Below are positions 7,001-13,556 of a DNA stretch of 13,593 nucleotides, piece after piece (the first letter of the stretch is position 1; every line of letters begins with the position of its first letter). The notes under the pieces were generated by a model. The model saw nothing but the letters and a program-made list of their open reading frames with translations, was not told the DNA's origin and made no database searches. The stretch is taken from NCBI GenBank assembly GCA_910588565.1, contig CAJUPF010000075.1, positions 1 to 13,593 on the forward strand, given 5' to 3'. Made by a program: the position numbers and the translations under genes. This stretch comes from an uncultured Lachnospiraceae bacterium (GTDB taxonomy: Bacteria > Bacillota > Clostridia > Lachnospirales > Lachnospiraceae).

Positions 7001-8386
7001 TTATTTACCTGACAGATATTCATGGATGCCCTTCGCCGCCGCTTTTCCCGCACCCATGGCAAGAATGACCGTAGCTGCCCCGGTTACGGCGTCGCCTCCG
7101 GCAAAAACGCCCGGTTTGGAAGTCGCCCCATTTTCTTCTTCTGCCACAATACATTTCCAGCGGTTAATATCCAGTCCTTTTGTCGTGGAAGAAATCAGCG
7201 GATTCGGAGACGTTCCCAGAGACATAATCACTGTATCCAGTTCAATTTCAAATTCAGAACCTTCGATTACTACCGGAGATCTTCTGCCGGAAGCATCCGG
7301 TTCCCCAAGCTCCATTTTCACACAGGTCATGCCTTTTACCCAGCCGTTTTCATCCACAAGAATCTCGGTGGGATTGGTCAGCAGGTTAAAGATAATGCCT
7401 TCTTCTTTTGCATGATGCACTTCTTCTACCCTCGCCGGAAGTTCTTCTTCACTTCTGCGGTATACAATATGTACTTCCGCGCCAAGGCGAAGCGCTGTCC
7501 TTGCGGCATCCATTGCCACGTTTCCGCCGCCGACAACAGCTACTTTTTTACCTTTCATAATCGGTGTATCGTATTCTTCCCGGAATGCCTTCATCAGGTT
7601 ATTTCTGGTCAGAAATTCGTTCGCGGAAAATACACCGTTTGCCTGCTCTCCAGGAATACCCATAAATTTGGGCAGGCCTGCGCCGGAACCGATAAATACG
7701 GCTTCAAAACCCTCTTCCTCCATCAGTTCGTCAATCGTTATGGATTTCCCAATCACTACATTTGTCTCGATTTTAACGCCAAGAGATTTTACGTTTTCCA
7801 CTTCTTTCGCCACAACCTCCTGTTTGGGAAGACGAAATTCCGGAATACCATAAATCAATACGCCGCCCGGTTCATGCAGCGCTTCAAAAATGGTTACATC
7901 ATAACCCATTTTCGCCAGATCTCCGGCACAGGTAAGGCCTGCCGGGCCGGAACCAATGACCGCTACTTTATGGAAATTCAATTTCTCTGCTGACTTTGGC
8001 ACAATTTTGTGTTCCCTTGCCCAGTCAGCAGAAAAACGCTCTAATTTACCAATCGATACCGGCTCTCCTTTAATTCCGCGGATACATTTTCCTTCACACT
8101 GGCTTTCCTGTGGGCATACGCGTCCGCAGACTGCCGGAAGCGCGGAAGACTCGCTGAGCGCCTGATAGGATTCTTCAAAATTACCCTCTTTGATCTGGGC
8201 AATAAACCCCGGTATATCAATAGAAACCGGACATCCTTCGATACATTTTGCATTCTTGCAGTTCAGGCAGCGCCCGGCTTCTTTTACTGCCTCCTCTGCA
8301 TTATATCCAAGACAGACTTCTTCAAAATTCTTTGCACGAACCGCCGGTTCCTGCTCTCTTACTGGTACTTTATTTAATACGTCCAT
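7001..8386 (-). CDS. nfnB: NADH-dependent ferredoxin:NADP+ oxidoreductase, large subunit (NfnB)
   Basis: This 461-residue iron-sulfur flavoprotein is the NADP(H)-binding, bifurcating subunit of NfnAB. With NfnA it couples NADH and reduced ferredoxin oxidation to NADP+ reduction. The N-terminus carries two cysteine groups for [4Fe-4S] clusters: C40-x2-C43-x4-C48-x3-C52 and C87-x3-C91-x5-C97-x3-C101. An FAD Rossmann motif VAVIGSGPAGLTCAG is at 141-155, an NADPH motif VAVVGGGNVAMDAAR at 282-296, and the closing FAD motif GVFAGGDAVTGAATV at 426-440. Proteins of this type are often labelled glutamate synthase small subunit (GltA/GltD) because they share this fold. The adjacent nfnA gene and absence of a large GltB-type subunit favour NfnB. 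The ATG at 8384-8386 shares one base with the nfnA TAA, and GGAGGT at 8395-8400 lies inside the end of nfnA, so the two are translationally coupled. Confidence 0.9.
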   Translation of the reverse strand: MDVLNKVPVREQEPAVRAKNFEEVCLGYNAEEAVKEAGRCLNCKNAKCIEGCPVSIDIPGFIAQIKEGNFEESYQALSESSALPAVCGRVCPQESQCEGKCIRGIKGEPVSIGKLERFSADWAREHKIVPKSAEKLNFHKVAVIGSGPAGLTCAGDLAKMGYDVTIFEALHEPGGVLIYGIPEFRLPKQEVVAKEVENVKSLGVKIETNVVIGKSITIDELMEEEGFEAVFIGSGAGLPKFMGIPGEQANGVFSANEFLTRNNLMKAFREEYDTPIMKGKKVAVVGGGNVAMDAARTALRLGAEVHIVYRRSEEELPARVEEVHHAKEEGIIFNLLTNPTEILVDENGWVKGMTCVKMELGEPDASGRRSPVVIEGSEFEIELDTVIMSLGTSPNPLISSTTKGLDINRWKCIVAEEENGATSKPGVFAGGDAVTGAATVILAMGAGKAAAKGIHEYLSGK

Positions 8387-9273
8387 TATTTGCCACCTCC
8401 GCATTGTCCGCATCCGCCATGATGCGTATCGCCTTCTTTGAGCTTTAACATCGCGCGTCCTTCTTCTGTTTTATAAAGCTGCTGCCGTTTCATTGCCTGA
8501 TCAAAATCTACCAGATGTCCGTCAAATTCCGGTCCGTCCACACAGGCAAACTTTACTTCACCCCCAACGGTCAGACGGCAGGCGCCGCACATGCCGGTTC
8601 CGTCCACCATAATCGGATTCATGGATACAACGGTAGGAATTCCAAGCTCTTTTGTCATAAGACAGACAAACTTCATCATAATCATCGGGCCTATTGCCAC
8701 ACAATGATCGTATGTATGTCCCTGTTCTACCAGTTCTTTCAGCTGGCTGGTTCCCACGCCATGGAACCCATAACTTCCATCGTCTGTGGTTACATAAAGA
8801 TTCGCAGCCACCTTTTTCATCTCATCTATAAAGAAGAGCAGCTCTTTCGTCCTTGATCCTACGATCACATCACAGTCCACGCCATGCTCATGCAGCCATT
8901 TTACCTGAGGATATACCGGAGCTGTTCCTACGCCGCCGGCAATAAAGATAATCTTCTTCTTCTTCAGTTCTTCCATATCCATATCAATGAGATCCGAAGC
9001 ACAGCCTAAGGGTCCGACAAAATCCTGAAAAGCATCTCCTGCTTCCAGATACTGCATACGCTCCGTAGAAGCGCCTACTGTCTGGAATACGATAGTAATC
9101 GTCCCTGCTTCCCTGTCATAGTCACAGATGGTAAGCGGAATGCGCTCTCCTTCTTCATCCATTTTTACAATAACAAACTGTCCCGGCTCACAGGTTTTTG
9201 CCACTCTTGGCGCTTTGACATCCATCAGAAAAATCTTGTCCGCCAATTTTTCTTTTTTTACGATTGGATACAT
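8386..9273 (-). CDS. nfnA: NADH-dependent ferredoxin:NADP+ oxidoreductase, small subunit (NfnA)
   Basis: This 295-residue protein is a ferredoxin-NADP reductase-like subunit of the type also called sulfide dehydrogenase beta (SudB) or dihydroorotate dehydrogenase electron-transfer subunit (PyrK-like). It holds FAD and a [2Fe-2S] cluster and exchanges electrons with NAD(H). The FAD motif RIPLTI is at 44-49, and the NAD motif IAGGVGTAPVYP at 111-122. The cluster ligands are probably Asp224, Cys229, Cys232 and Cys244 in DGTGMCGACRLTVGG...FACVDGPEFDG; an Asp ligand is known for NfnA. No pyrD is adjacent and nfnB follows with a one-base overlap, so NfnA is preferred over PyrK. The C-terminus ends in a Gly/Cys-rich tail HHGGCGQCGGGK (284-295) with a further CxxC. 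AGGAGG at 9280-9285 supports the start. Confidence 0.92.
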   Translation of the reverse strand: MYPIVKKEKLADKIFLMDVKAPRVAKTCEPGQFVIVKMDEEGERIPLTICDYDREAGTITIVFQTVGASTERMQYLEAGDAFQDFVGPLGCASDLIDMDMEELKKKKIIFIAGGVGTAPVYPQVKWLHEHGVDCDVIVGSRTKELLFFIDEMKKVAANLYVTTDDGSYGFHGVGTSQLKELVEQGHTYDHCVAIGPMIMMKFVCLMTKELGIPTVVSMNPIMVDGTGMCGACRLTVGGEVKFACVDGPEFDGHLVDFDQAMKRQQLYKTEEGRAMLKLKEGDTHHGGCGQCGGGK

Positions 9274-9337
9274 CTTTGTCCTCCTAATTTTTTCTTTGTA
9301 ATTGCCCGTATTGGAACGGTATTTCCTTTCATATAAA

Positions 9338-9365
9338 GTTAAGACGGTAATTATACCGCCTTAAC
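9338..9365 (-). promoter_or_regulatory. 12-bp inverted repeat at the start of the nfn transcript
   Basis: On the minus strand GTTAAGGCGGTA pairs with TACCGTCTTAAC around a 4-base loop (one G-T pair). It begins just after the putative -10 of the nfn promoter, at about the expected transcription start, and the loop region itself contains TATAAT. It could be a repressor operator, a stabilising 5' hairpin, or a weak terminator for the upstream gene (it is followed by TTTATAT). The sequence alone does not decide between these. Confidence 0.5.
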
Positions 9366-9366
9366 T

Positions 9367-9395
9367 ATCTTACTAGATTCTGTTATAAAATTCAA
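9367..9395 (-). promoter_or_regulatory. Sigma-A type promoter of nfnAB
   Basis: On the minus strand TTGAAT (9390-9395) and TAAGAT (9367-9372) are separated by exactly 17 bases, each differing from consensus at two positions. It lies about 95 bases upstream of the nfnA ATG, with a strong Shine-Dalgarno in between. It gives nfnAB a promoter independent of the amidase-deacetylase gene upstream. Confidence 0.6.
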
Positions 9396-9425
9396 TCAAA
9401 AAATCATCTCACAATAAAAAGCAAA

Positions 9426-11057
9426 CTATTTCAACGTATCGGAATAGACCCCAAACTCATACCCCAGCTCTCTTGCCTTATCAATAAAAGCTCCAAGCAC
9501 ATTCGTATTGGTCCAGGATTCCGCATGCAGCAGGTAAATTGCGCCAGGATGCAGCTTGTCAATCATCTTCTGCAGAGATTCCGCTTCATCCGGCTGATTT
9601 TCCACATCATAATCTACGTACGCAAAACTCCAGAATATCCCACGGTATCCGCAATTATTTAAAACCGCCAGAGACTGCTCGCTGAATTTTCCTGCCGGAT
9701 AGCGGAACAGGTACATATCATAATTATACTTCTCCTTGATCAGATTGTGCAGTCCCATAATCTCGTTCTGCTGTTCCTCAATGGACTGGCTGGGAAGGCC
9801 TGCGGAAGGATGGGTTACAGAATGATTCCCCAAAATATGGCCGTCGTCAATTATCTGCTGTACCAGCTCCGGATCAGTTTCAGCGTACGGCTGTGTAACA
9901 AAAAATACCGCCTTTACGTCTTTTTCCTTTAAGGTACTTAAAATCGTCGGTGTACATCCATATTCATATCCTTCATCCAGAGTAAGGTAAATCGTCTTTG
10001 AGGTAGTCGGGATAATAAAATCTGCCGGATAATCTTTAAATTTCTCCTGATAACTTAAAGAACCTGTCGGACGGTTGTTCTCATCCACATTCGTACCCTG
10101 TCCCCAGTTTAACAGTTCATTATTCAAAGCGCTTACATTTTCAATCGGCGGGTTGTTCAAAACCATGCCGTTCTTTCCAGAATCTTCCTCAGCTGCTTCT
10201 GTACCTTCCGTCTCTACTGCTGAGGAATCGTCCTGTTCCCCATACTGGGCATACGTATCCTGCACCGCCTTGGCAATGGCTTTCGCATAGGCCTCAATAT
10301 TTGTATCATAGAGACTGTTATCCTGCGCGTCATTGATAAATCCAAATTCAATCAGGCATGCCGCCATTTTGGTATTTCTAAGGACAGCATAATCGGAACC
10401 TTCTCCGCCTTCCGTTCCGGTTTTAATGCCCCGGTCCCTCTGGACTCCGGCTTCAACAATTCCATTGTGTACATTATTTGTCAACGCCTTGGTTACAGTG
10501 CCGGCATCCCCTGACATCCAGGTCTCAATTCCATAGCCTTCGCCTTTATTGCGGTGGAGGGAAATATAATAATCCACATCTGCCGCATTTGCAATTTCCA
10601 CTCTGTCTGTTAAAAATACTTTGGTGTCGTTGTCCTCCCTTGTCATAACGACTTCAATGCCCTGGCTTTCCATCTCGGCTTTCACCGCCTGTCCCAATTT
10701 CCAGACATCTTCCGATTCCAGCCTGCCTTCATGCTCGCAGCCGGGGTCCATACCGCCATGGCCAGGATCTATACATACACTCAGCGTATCCTTTGGTTCT
10801 TCCGCCTCCTCTGTTTCAGGAATCATCACCTGCTCGGTACCTGCAGCGGGCGGAGCGTCTGATGACGAATTTAGAAGCTTATCTACAATTTTACCGTCAT
10901 TGAGCTTTTTATCTATCATCTTGCATGCCAGTACGGTCAGTGCCAGTATACTGATGCAAAAAGTCCATTTCAATGCGGCCTGTATCATATAGGCGCGGCT
11001 GTGTCTTCTTTTTTCAACAATTTCACGTTTTCCATTTTTTTCTCTGATATATTTCAT
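9426..11057 (-). CDS. Amidase_3 - PdaA-type deacetylase fusion (CwlD-PdaA like)
   Basis: This 543-residue, membrane-anchored enzyme has two peptidoglycan domains. A basic N-terminus (KRRHSR) precedes one hydrophobic segment at about 28-45, an uncleaved anchor or signal sequence. Residues about 92-268 form an N-acetylmuramoyl-L-alanine amidase (Amidase_3): zinc ligands His100 (DPGHGG), Glu114 or Glu116, His168 (SLHRN), and catalytic Glu237 (IEFGF). An acidic linker (272-295) leads to a polysaccharide deacetylase at about 305-541. This is close to B. subtilis PdaA, including its pre-domain LLNWGQG, LTLDEGYEYGCTP (Asp361), NHSVTH (His412, His416), FRYPAGKFSE (Arg452) and HPGAIYLLHAE (His511). 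In B. subtilis, CwlD and PdaA are separate proteins that act in sequence to make muramic-delta-lactam in spore cortex. One polypeptide probably does both here. Glu362 replaces the second Asp of the usual DD pair; the PdaA group is known to vary there. GAGGA at 11064-11068 supports the ATG. Confidence 0.9.
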   Translation of the reverse strand: MKYIREKNGKREIVEKRRHSRAYMIQAALKWTFCISILALTVLACKMIDKKLNDGKIVDKLLNSSSDAPPAAGTEQVMIPETEEAEEPKDTLSVCIDPGHGGMDPGCEHEGRLESEDVWKLGQAVKAEMESQGIEVVMTREDNDTKVFLTDRVEIANAADVDYYISLHRNKGEGYGIETWMSGDAGTVTKALTNNVHNGIVEAGVQRDRGIKTGTEGGEGSDYAVLRNTKMAACLIEFGFINDAQDNSLYDTNIEAYAKAIAKAVQDTYAQYGEQDDSSAVETEGTEAAEEDSGKNGMVLNNPPIENVSALNNELLNWGQGTNVDENNRPTGSLSYQEKFKDYPADFIIPTTSKTIYLTLDEGYEYGCTPTILSTLKEKDVKAVFFVTQPYAETDPELVQQIIDDGHILGNHSVTHPSAGLPSQSIEEQQNEIMGLHNLIKEKYNYDMYLFRYPAGKFSEQSLAVLNNCGYRGIFWSFAYVDYDVENQPDEAESLQKMIDKLHPGAIYLLHAESWTNTNVLGAFIDKARELGYEFGVYSDTLK

Positions 11058-11092
11058 GCTTATTCCTCATCTGTCTTTTATTTGTATTTTGG

Positions 11093-11120
11093 ACAGCAAT
11101 TCAGGTATCTGAATTGCTGT
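11093..11120. promoter_or_regulatory. Perfect 12-bp inverted repeat upstream of the amidase-deacetylase gene
   Basis: ACAGCAATTCAG and CTGAATTGCTGT pair perfectly around GTAT, 36-63 bases upstream of the ATG. It lies just after the putative -10 at 11138-11143, so it would fall at the 5' end of the mRNA. The T-run is on the plus-strand side (TATTTTT), where no gene ends, so a terminator role is unlikely. An operator or a 5' mRNA hairpin is more likely. Confidence 0.5.
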
Positions 11121-11137
11121 TATTTTTCTGCCCATAC

Positions 11138-11146
11138 AGTATAGCA
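11138..11146 (-). promoter_or_regulatory. Extended -10 promoter element for the amidase-deacetylase gene
   Basis: On the minus strand the sequence reads TGCTATACT, an extended -10 (TGnTATAAT with one mismatch). No good -35 is found 16-18 bases upstream (T-rich, near TGTTTT). A sporulation sigma factor was considered because of the product, but no clear SigE or SigG hexamer pair was found. Confidence 0.4.
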
Positions 11147-11221
11147 CACTCATTCCCAAAAAACACCCTCTGGTTTTTGAAATTTTTATTAAGAAAAACA
11201 AAAGATAATGTTACAATGCAG

Positions 11222-11256
11222 TAAAAAATGCGGCATGAGTACAGCCCACCCGCATT
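11222..11256 (-). terminator. Terminator of the COG0523 GTPase operon
   Basis: On the minus strand AATGCGG pairs with CCGCATT across a 16-base loop and runs straight into TTTTAC, giving a T-run of six counting the stem end. It lies 17 bases after the stop of the second GTPase gene. The loop is long, so the strength is uncertain. Confidence 0.6.
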
Positions 11257-11272
11257 CGTTCCGTTAAAGATC

Positions 11273-12214
11273 CTATGAAAAATATACCAGCTCATCTTCT
11301 GGTTTTTCCGCTTTCTCAATGCGAATCGGATAGAGCACAGGCCCTTTTCCTTTGTACTCTTTGGCAAATTCCACGTGAATTTCCGCCACAAGATGAATCC
11401 ACGATTTGTGGGGAATCGTCTTAGAATCCGGGTATTTGCATTTAAATCCCAAAAATGTGACGTCTTCAATACAGCAGGTCATTGCAAACCTGCCAGGCAC
11501 CATTATGCCCTTTTTCATCTTATCCGGATTGTAGACAAGCCCTGTAAATTCGATCTTCTTCCCGTCATATTTCTTATAATTCTCCTGGGCATCCATATAC
11601 CAGATCGCATAATCCGCATCGGTTATTTCAATGATATCCTGGCTGATATCAAAAGGAAGCTCTTCTTCCCTGTCGTCAAGCGTACCGTCGGCACGTTCAT
11701 AAACAATCTGGGCCGGACGATTGACCGCCTTAATGGCACGGCGGAACTTACCTTTGGGTGTCGCGTCGTCACAGCGGTTAAAAATCACCACATCCGCCTG
11801 AAACAGCTGTTCCATAATCATTGTCCGCATATTATTCAGATACATTTCAAACGTCCCGGCATCCACTGTCGCCAACGACTGTACAATCACCCAGCCTTCC
11901 GGCAGACTGCTCTCTAGTATCTTATCCATGCCCCAGGTACCATTGTATTCGATAAACACCTGATCCGGCAGATACTGCAGATTGACATTTTTTAAAAGCG
12001 TTTCCGTAAAATCTTCTTCATTTTCGATCATAAGCAGCTTTGTGTTCGCCTGTTTTAATTCCGCTTCATCGTATTCTTCATCGCCATCTTCACAGACGAT
12101 TAGCAACGTCTTCGCGCCATCGCCAAAATTCTCTTCCAAAAGTGTCTGGCGAATCAAAGTCGTCTTGCCGCTATCCATAAAACCGGAAAATAAATATACT
12201 GGTATTTCTTCCAT
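11273..12214 (-). CDS. G3E/COG0523-type GTPase lacking CxCC, fused to a TIGR03943 (DUF1980)-like domain
   Basis: This 313-residue protein starts with a CobW-like GTPase domain: Walker A GFMDSGKTT at 11-19, Walker-B-like VFIEYNGTW at 86-94, and a G4-like NRCD at 146-149. The metal-binding CxCC motif between Walker A and B is absent; the region reads MIENEEDFTETLL (62-74). Residues about 195-313 resemble the C-terminal domain of TIGR03943/YcgQ proteins: the YDGKKIEFTGLVYNP strand, GRFAMTCCIEDVTFLGFKCKY (241-261) with a Cys247-Cys248 pair, and a terminal KPEDELVYFS. YcgQ partners the permease YcgR in B. subtilis and is Zur-controlled. The gene follows a canonical CxCC GTPase by 32 bases. I infer a metal-delivery or metal-sensing role; the metal and target are unknown. 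GGAAAGGAAG at 12221-12230 is the ribosome binding site. Confidence 0.8.
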   Translation of the reverse strand: MEEIPVYLFSGFMDSGKTTLIRQTLLEENFGDGAKTLLIVCEDGDEEYDEAELKQANTKLLMIENEEDFTETLLKNVNLQYLPDQVFIEYNGTWGMDKILESSLPEGWVIVQSLATVDAGTFEMYLNNMRTMIMEQLFQADVVIFNRCDDATPKGKFRRAIKAVNRPAQIVYERADGTLDDREEELPFDISQDIIEITDADYAIWYMDAQENYKKYDGKKIEFTGLVYNPDKMKKGIMVPGRFAMTCCIEDVTFLGFKCKYPDSKTIPHKSWIHLVAEIHVEFAKEYKGKGPVLYPIRIEKAEKPEDELVYFS

Positions 12215-12246
12215 GTTCTGCTTCCTTTCCTACGGGTATTTCCTAA

Positions 12247-13398
12247 TCAGGCTAACTGAAATAAAATTTCCAGCTGATGTTCATCAATATTTGTTCCAAT
12301 CACACAAAGACGTCCTGTATAATCCGGCTCACCTTCCCGGATTTCATATTCACCCGGAACCATATCAAAATAAATCCAGCCGCTTTCTGTATTTTCCACC
12401 ATACCCTTTGCTCTCAGGACTTCCCCATAAGTATCATCCTCAGATAAAGTTTTTAATATCTGTTCAATTTCAGATTTAGCATATTTATGCGGAGTCTCTG
12501 TTCCCCAGCTGATGAATATATCATCCGCATGATGATGGTGATGATGCTCATGATGATGCCCATGTCCATGCTCTTCATGCTCATGTCCTCCATGCTCATG
12601 ATGATGTTCGTGTTCCTGTCCTTCATGCTCATGATGATGCTCATGTTCCTGTCCTTTATGCTCATGATGATGCCCATGTCCATGCTCTTCATGTTCATGA
12701 TGATGTTCGTGTTCATGCTCTTCATGCTCATGATGTTCTCTCAGATGCTCCTCTTCTTCTCTGCGGTGCGTCTCCTCCGCTAGTACCTTCATCTCCAGAG
12801 AATCCTGTCCCTCGATCACCTTTAAAATCTGCTCTCCTGAAATCTGATCCCATGGTGTTGTAATAATAGCTGCGTTCTGGTTTAGCTGCTGCATCTGTTT
12901 CACGCAAAGTTCCAGCTGTTCCGTACTGGTATGCTGCGTCCTGCTCAATACAATTGCCGTTGCAAACGCAATCTGATTATTAAAAAATTCCCCAAACGCT
13001 TTCATCTGTTTAGAAGCCTTCTTGGCATTTACCACTGTAACAAGGGCATTCAGTTTTACATCCTGCTCCTTTTCTATATCGATCACAGACTTCATCACAT
13101 CTGATAATTTCCCCACGCCGGAGGGTTCAATAATAATACGATCCGGATGGTAAGCCGTAATCACTTCATTTAAATTTTTCCCGAAATCTCCCACCAAAGA
13201 ACAGCAGATACAGCCGGAATTCATCTCTGTAATATTCACACCGGAATCCTTTAAAAATCCACCGTCAATTCCGACCTCGCCAAATTCATTCTCGATCAGC
13301 GCTATTTTTTCTCCCTTGAAAACCTCGTCAATCATCTTTTTAATAAATGTTGTTTTTCCAGCTCCTAAAAAACCGGATATAATATCAATTTTTATCAT
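12247..13398 (-). CDS. G3E/COG0523 metallochaperone GTPase with His-rich insert
   Basis: This 383-residue protein belongs to the CobW/YciC/ZNG1 group of GTP-dependent metal-transfer proteins. Walker A GFLGAGKTT is at 9-17, ENEFGEVGIDGGFL at 36-49, the metal motif GCICCS at 62-67 (Cys63, Cys65, Cys66), and the Walker-B-like IIIEPSGVG at 88-96. The usual NKxD guanine motif seems to be SRTQ (152-155) in IVLSRTQHTS, an odd change. Residues 211-290 are a His/Glu/Gly tract with 40 histidines. A CobW C-terminal domain (295-383) follows, with GWIYFDMVPGEYEIREG. Many family members carry a similar His-rich stretch that binds zinc, cobalt or nickel. The ATG at 13396-13398 gives the family start MIKIDIISG and has AAGGA at 13404-13408. 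The 14-residue upstream extension is rejected. A canonical promoter lies 74-102 bases upstream. Confidence 0.9.
   Translation of the reverse strand: MIKIDIISGFLGAGKTTFIKKMIDEVFKGEKIALIENEFGEVGIDGGFLKDSGVNITEMNSGCICCSLVGDFGKNLNEVITAYHPDRIIIEPSGVGKLSDVMKSVIDIEKEQDVKLNALVTVVNAKKASKQMKAFGEFFNNQIAFATAIVLSRTQHTSTEQLELCVKQMQQLNQNAAIITTPWDQISGEQILKVIEGQDSLEMKVLAEETHRREEEEHLREHHEHEEHEHEHHHEHEEHGHGHHHEHKGQEHEHHHEHEGQEHEHHHEHGGHEHEEHGHGHHHEHHHHHHADDIFISWGTETPHKYAKSEIEQILKTLSEDDTYGEVLRAKGMVENTESGWIYFDMVPGEYEIREGEPDYTGRLCVIGTNIDEHQLEILFQLA
12529..12768 (-). repeat. In-frame repeat tract encoding the His-rich domain
   Basis: The DNA is made of CAT/CAC, GAA/GAG and GGA/GGC codons and is internally repetitive. 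An 11-residue unit of type GQEHEHHHEHE recurs in tandem (about 249-270), and the segment EHEEHGHGHHHEH occurs twice (about 235-247 and 273-285). Such low-complexity DNA is prone to slippage, so the number of units may differ between strains, and it is also a place where assembly errors are likely. Confidence 0.85.
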
Positions 13399-13430
13399 CA
13401 CAATCCTTCTTTCTATTATACTATAGTGAC

Positions 13431-13454
13431 AAGCCGGCATACTTATGCCGTCTT
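13431..13454. promoter_or_regulatory. 24-bp inverted repeat downstream of the GTPase operon promoter
   Basis: AAG-n-CGGCATA and TATGCCG-n-CTT form a palindrome with a 2-base centre and one mismatched pair. It lies 17 bases downstream of the -10 box and 33 bases upstream of the start codon, a place suited to a repressor operator. It does not look like the B. subtilis Zur box. The very short loop makes a DNA operator more likely than an RNA hairpin. Confidence 0.5.
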
Positions 13455-13471
13455 ATATATTTTCCAGAAAA

Positions 13472-13500
13472 ATAATAGTCTTATCCAAAACATTTGTCAA
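13472..13500 (-). promoter_or_regulatory. Canonical sigma-A promoter of the GTPase operon
   Basis: On the minus strand a perfect TTGACA (13495-13500) and TATTAT (13472-13477) are separated by exactly 17 bases. This is the best promoter in the window, and it leaves a leader of about 65 bases before the His-rich GTPase gene. Confidence 0.8.
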
Positions 13501-13510
13501 GCCGTCTTTG

Positions 13511-13553
13511 AAAAAAAGAAAAATCCCAGGTAACAGTAGTTACTGTTCACGGG
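13511..13553 (-). terminator. Probable terminator of a gene beyond the right edge
   Basis: On the minus strand CCC/GGG and a perfect 7-bp AACAGTA/TACTGTT stem, separated by a small internal loop, are followed by ATTTTTCTTTTTTT. This fits a Rho-independent terminator for a minus-strand gene lying to the right of the window, immediately before the GTPase operon promoter. Confidence 0.65.
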
Positions 13554-13556
13554 TCA

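Noticed and set aside
7022..7993. 323-codon plus-strand open frame opposite nfnB
   Set aside because: It is a shadow of nfnB, whose cluster and nucleotide motifs are all intact.
7001..8386. Naming the gene glutamate synthase small subunit (gltA/gltD)
   Set aside because: The fold is shared, but the overlap with a SudB/NfnA-type subunit gene and the lack of a GltB-type large subunit point to NfnB.
12529..12768. Short tandem repeats considered as a CRISPR array or minisatellite
   Set aside because: The units are in frame inside a coding gene, have no unique spacers of constant length, and encode the His-rich domain.
12487..12783. Plus-strand open frame rich in methionine opposite the His-rich tract
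   Set aside because: It is the reverse reading of CAT/CAC and GAA codons, giving runs of Met. It has no ribosome binding site or homology, and the minus-strand gene is well supported.
13415..13420. TATAAT on the minus strand close to the His-rich GTPase start
   Set aside because: No -35 lies at the right distance and the start would fall in or next to the ribosome binding site. The TTGACA-N17-TATTAT promoter upstream is much better.
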